This document shows positions 5,727 to 5,734 of a DNA stretch of 5,734 nt, in pieces (position 1 is the first letter of the stretch; every line of letters begins with the position of its first letter). The position numbers and the translations under genes were made by a program. Source of the stretch: Spirochaetia bacterium UBA5368 (lineage in GTDB: Bacteria > Spirochaetota > UBA4802 > UBA5368); NCBI GenBank assembly GCA_002407865.1, contig DHPI01000007.1, positions 19,033-24,766 on the forward strand. Reading direction: 5' to 3'. The notes beneath the pieces were generated by a model, which saw only the letters and a program-made list of their open reading frames with translations, was not told the DNA's origin and searched no databases.

Positions 5727-5734
5727 GGTTTTAG

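Overview
The window looks like ordinary bacterial chromosome of moderate GC content. It holds five clear protein genes and possibly the first codons of a sixth. Gene content (GlmS, an HD-GYP c-di-GMP enzyme, a 2[4Fe-4S] ferredoxin, a VOC protein and a membrane-anchored orphan) suggests a free-living, flagellated or surface-regulating, probably anaerobic or facultative bacterium. Spirochaetota is a weak guess, resting mainly on the look of the orphan protein; nothing in the window fixes the phylum. There are no mobile elements, CRISPR arrays, tRNAs or rRNAs that I can support.

Layout from left to right. At the left edge a perfect 32-bp palindrome (1-32) lies next to a strong ribosome binding site on the minus strand, so it may encode the first codons of a gene leaving the window. 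A small VOC-fold protein follows (262-636, minus) with its own sigma70-like promoter. A 410-base divergent gap (637-1046) separates it from an HD-GYP phosphodiesterase (1047-2288, plus). That gap carries two tandem TTGTATAAT boxes and an 8-bp inverted repeat just upstream of the HD-GYP gene. Then come, all on the minus strand, glmS (4124 down to 1995), a 56-residue ferredoxin (4631 down to 4461) and a 342-residue protein with a C-terminal membrane anchor (5726 down to 4698). A very clean intrinsic terminator (4430-4456) separates the ferredoxin from glmS.

The most notable point is the 3' end of glmS. The encoded protein matches the family through residue 609, which is exactly the normal C-terminus (NLAKSVTVE). 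The codon where a stop is expected is TTG, so the frame runs on for 100 codons antisense to the end of the HD-GYP gene. This gives a 294-bp convergent overlap. It is either a real stop loss that produces a tailed GlmS or a one-base sequence error (TAG to TTG). Even without the extension, the two genes end 9 nt apart with no room for a terminator.

Functionally, glmS supplies glucosamine-6-phosphate for peptidoglycan and lipopolysaccharide, and the HD-GYP enzyme degrades c-di-GMP. The genes seem to be neighbours rather than one pathway. I see no evidence of a novel defence or metabolic system here; the items worth checking are local ones.
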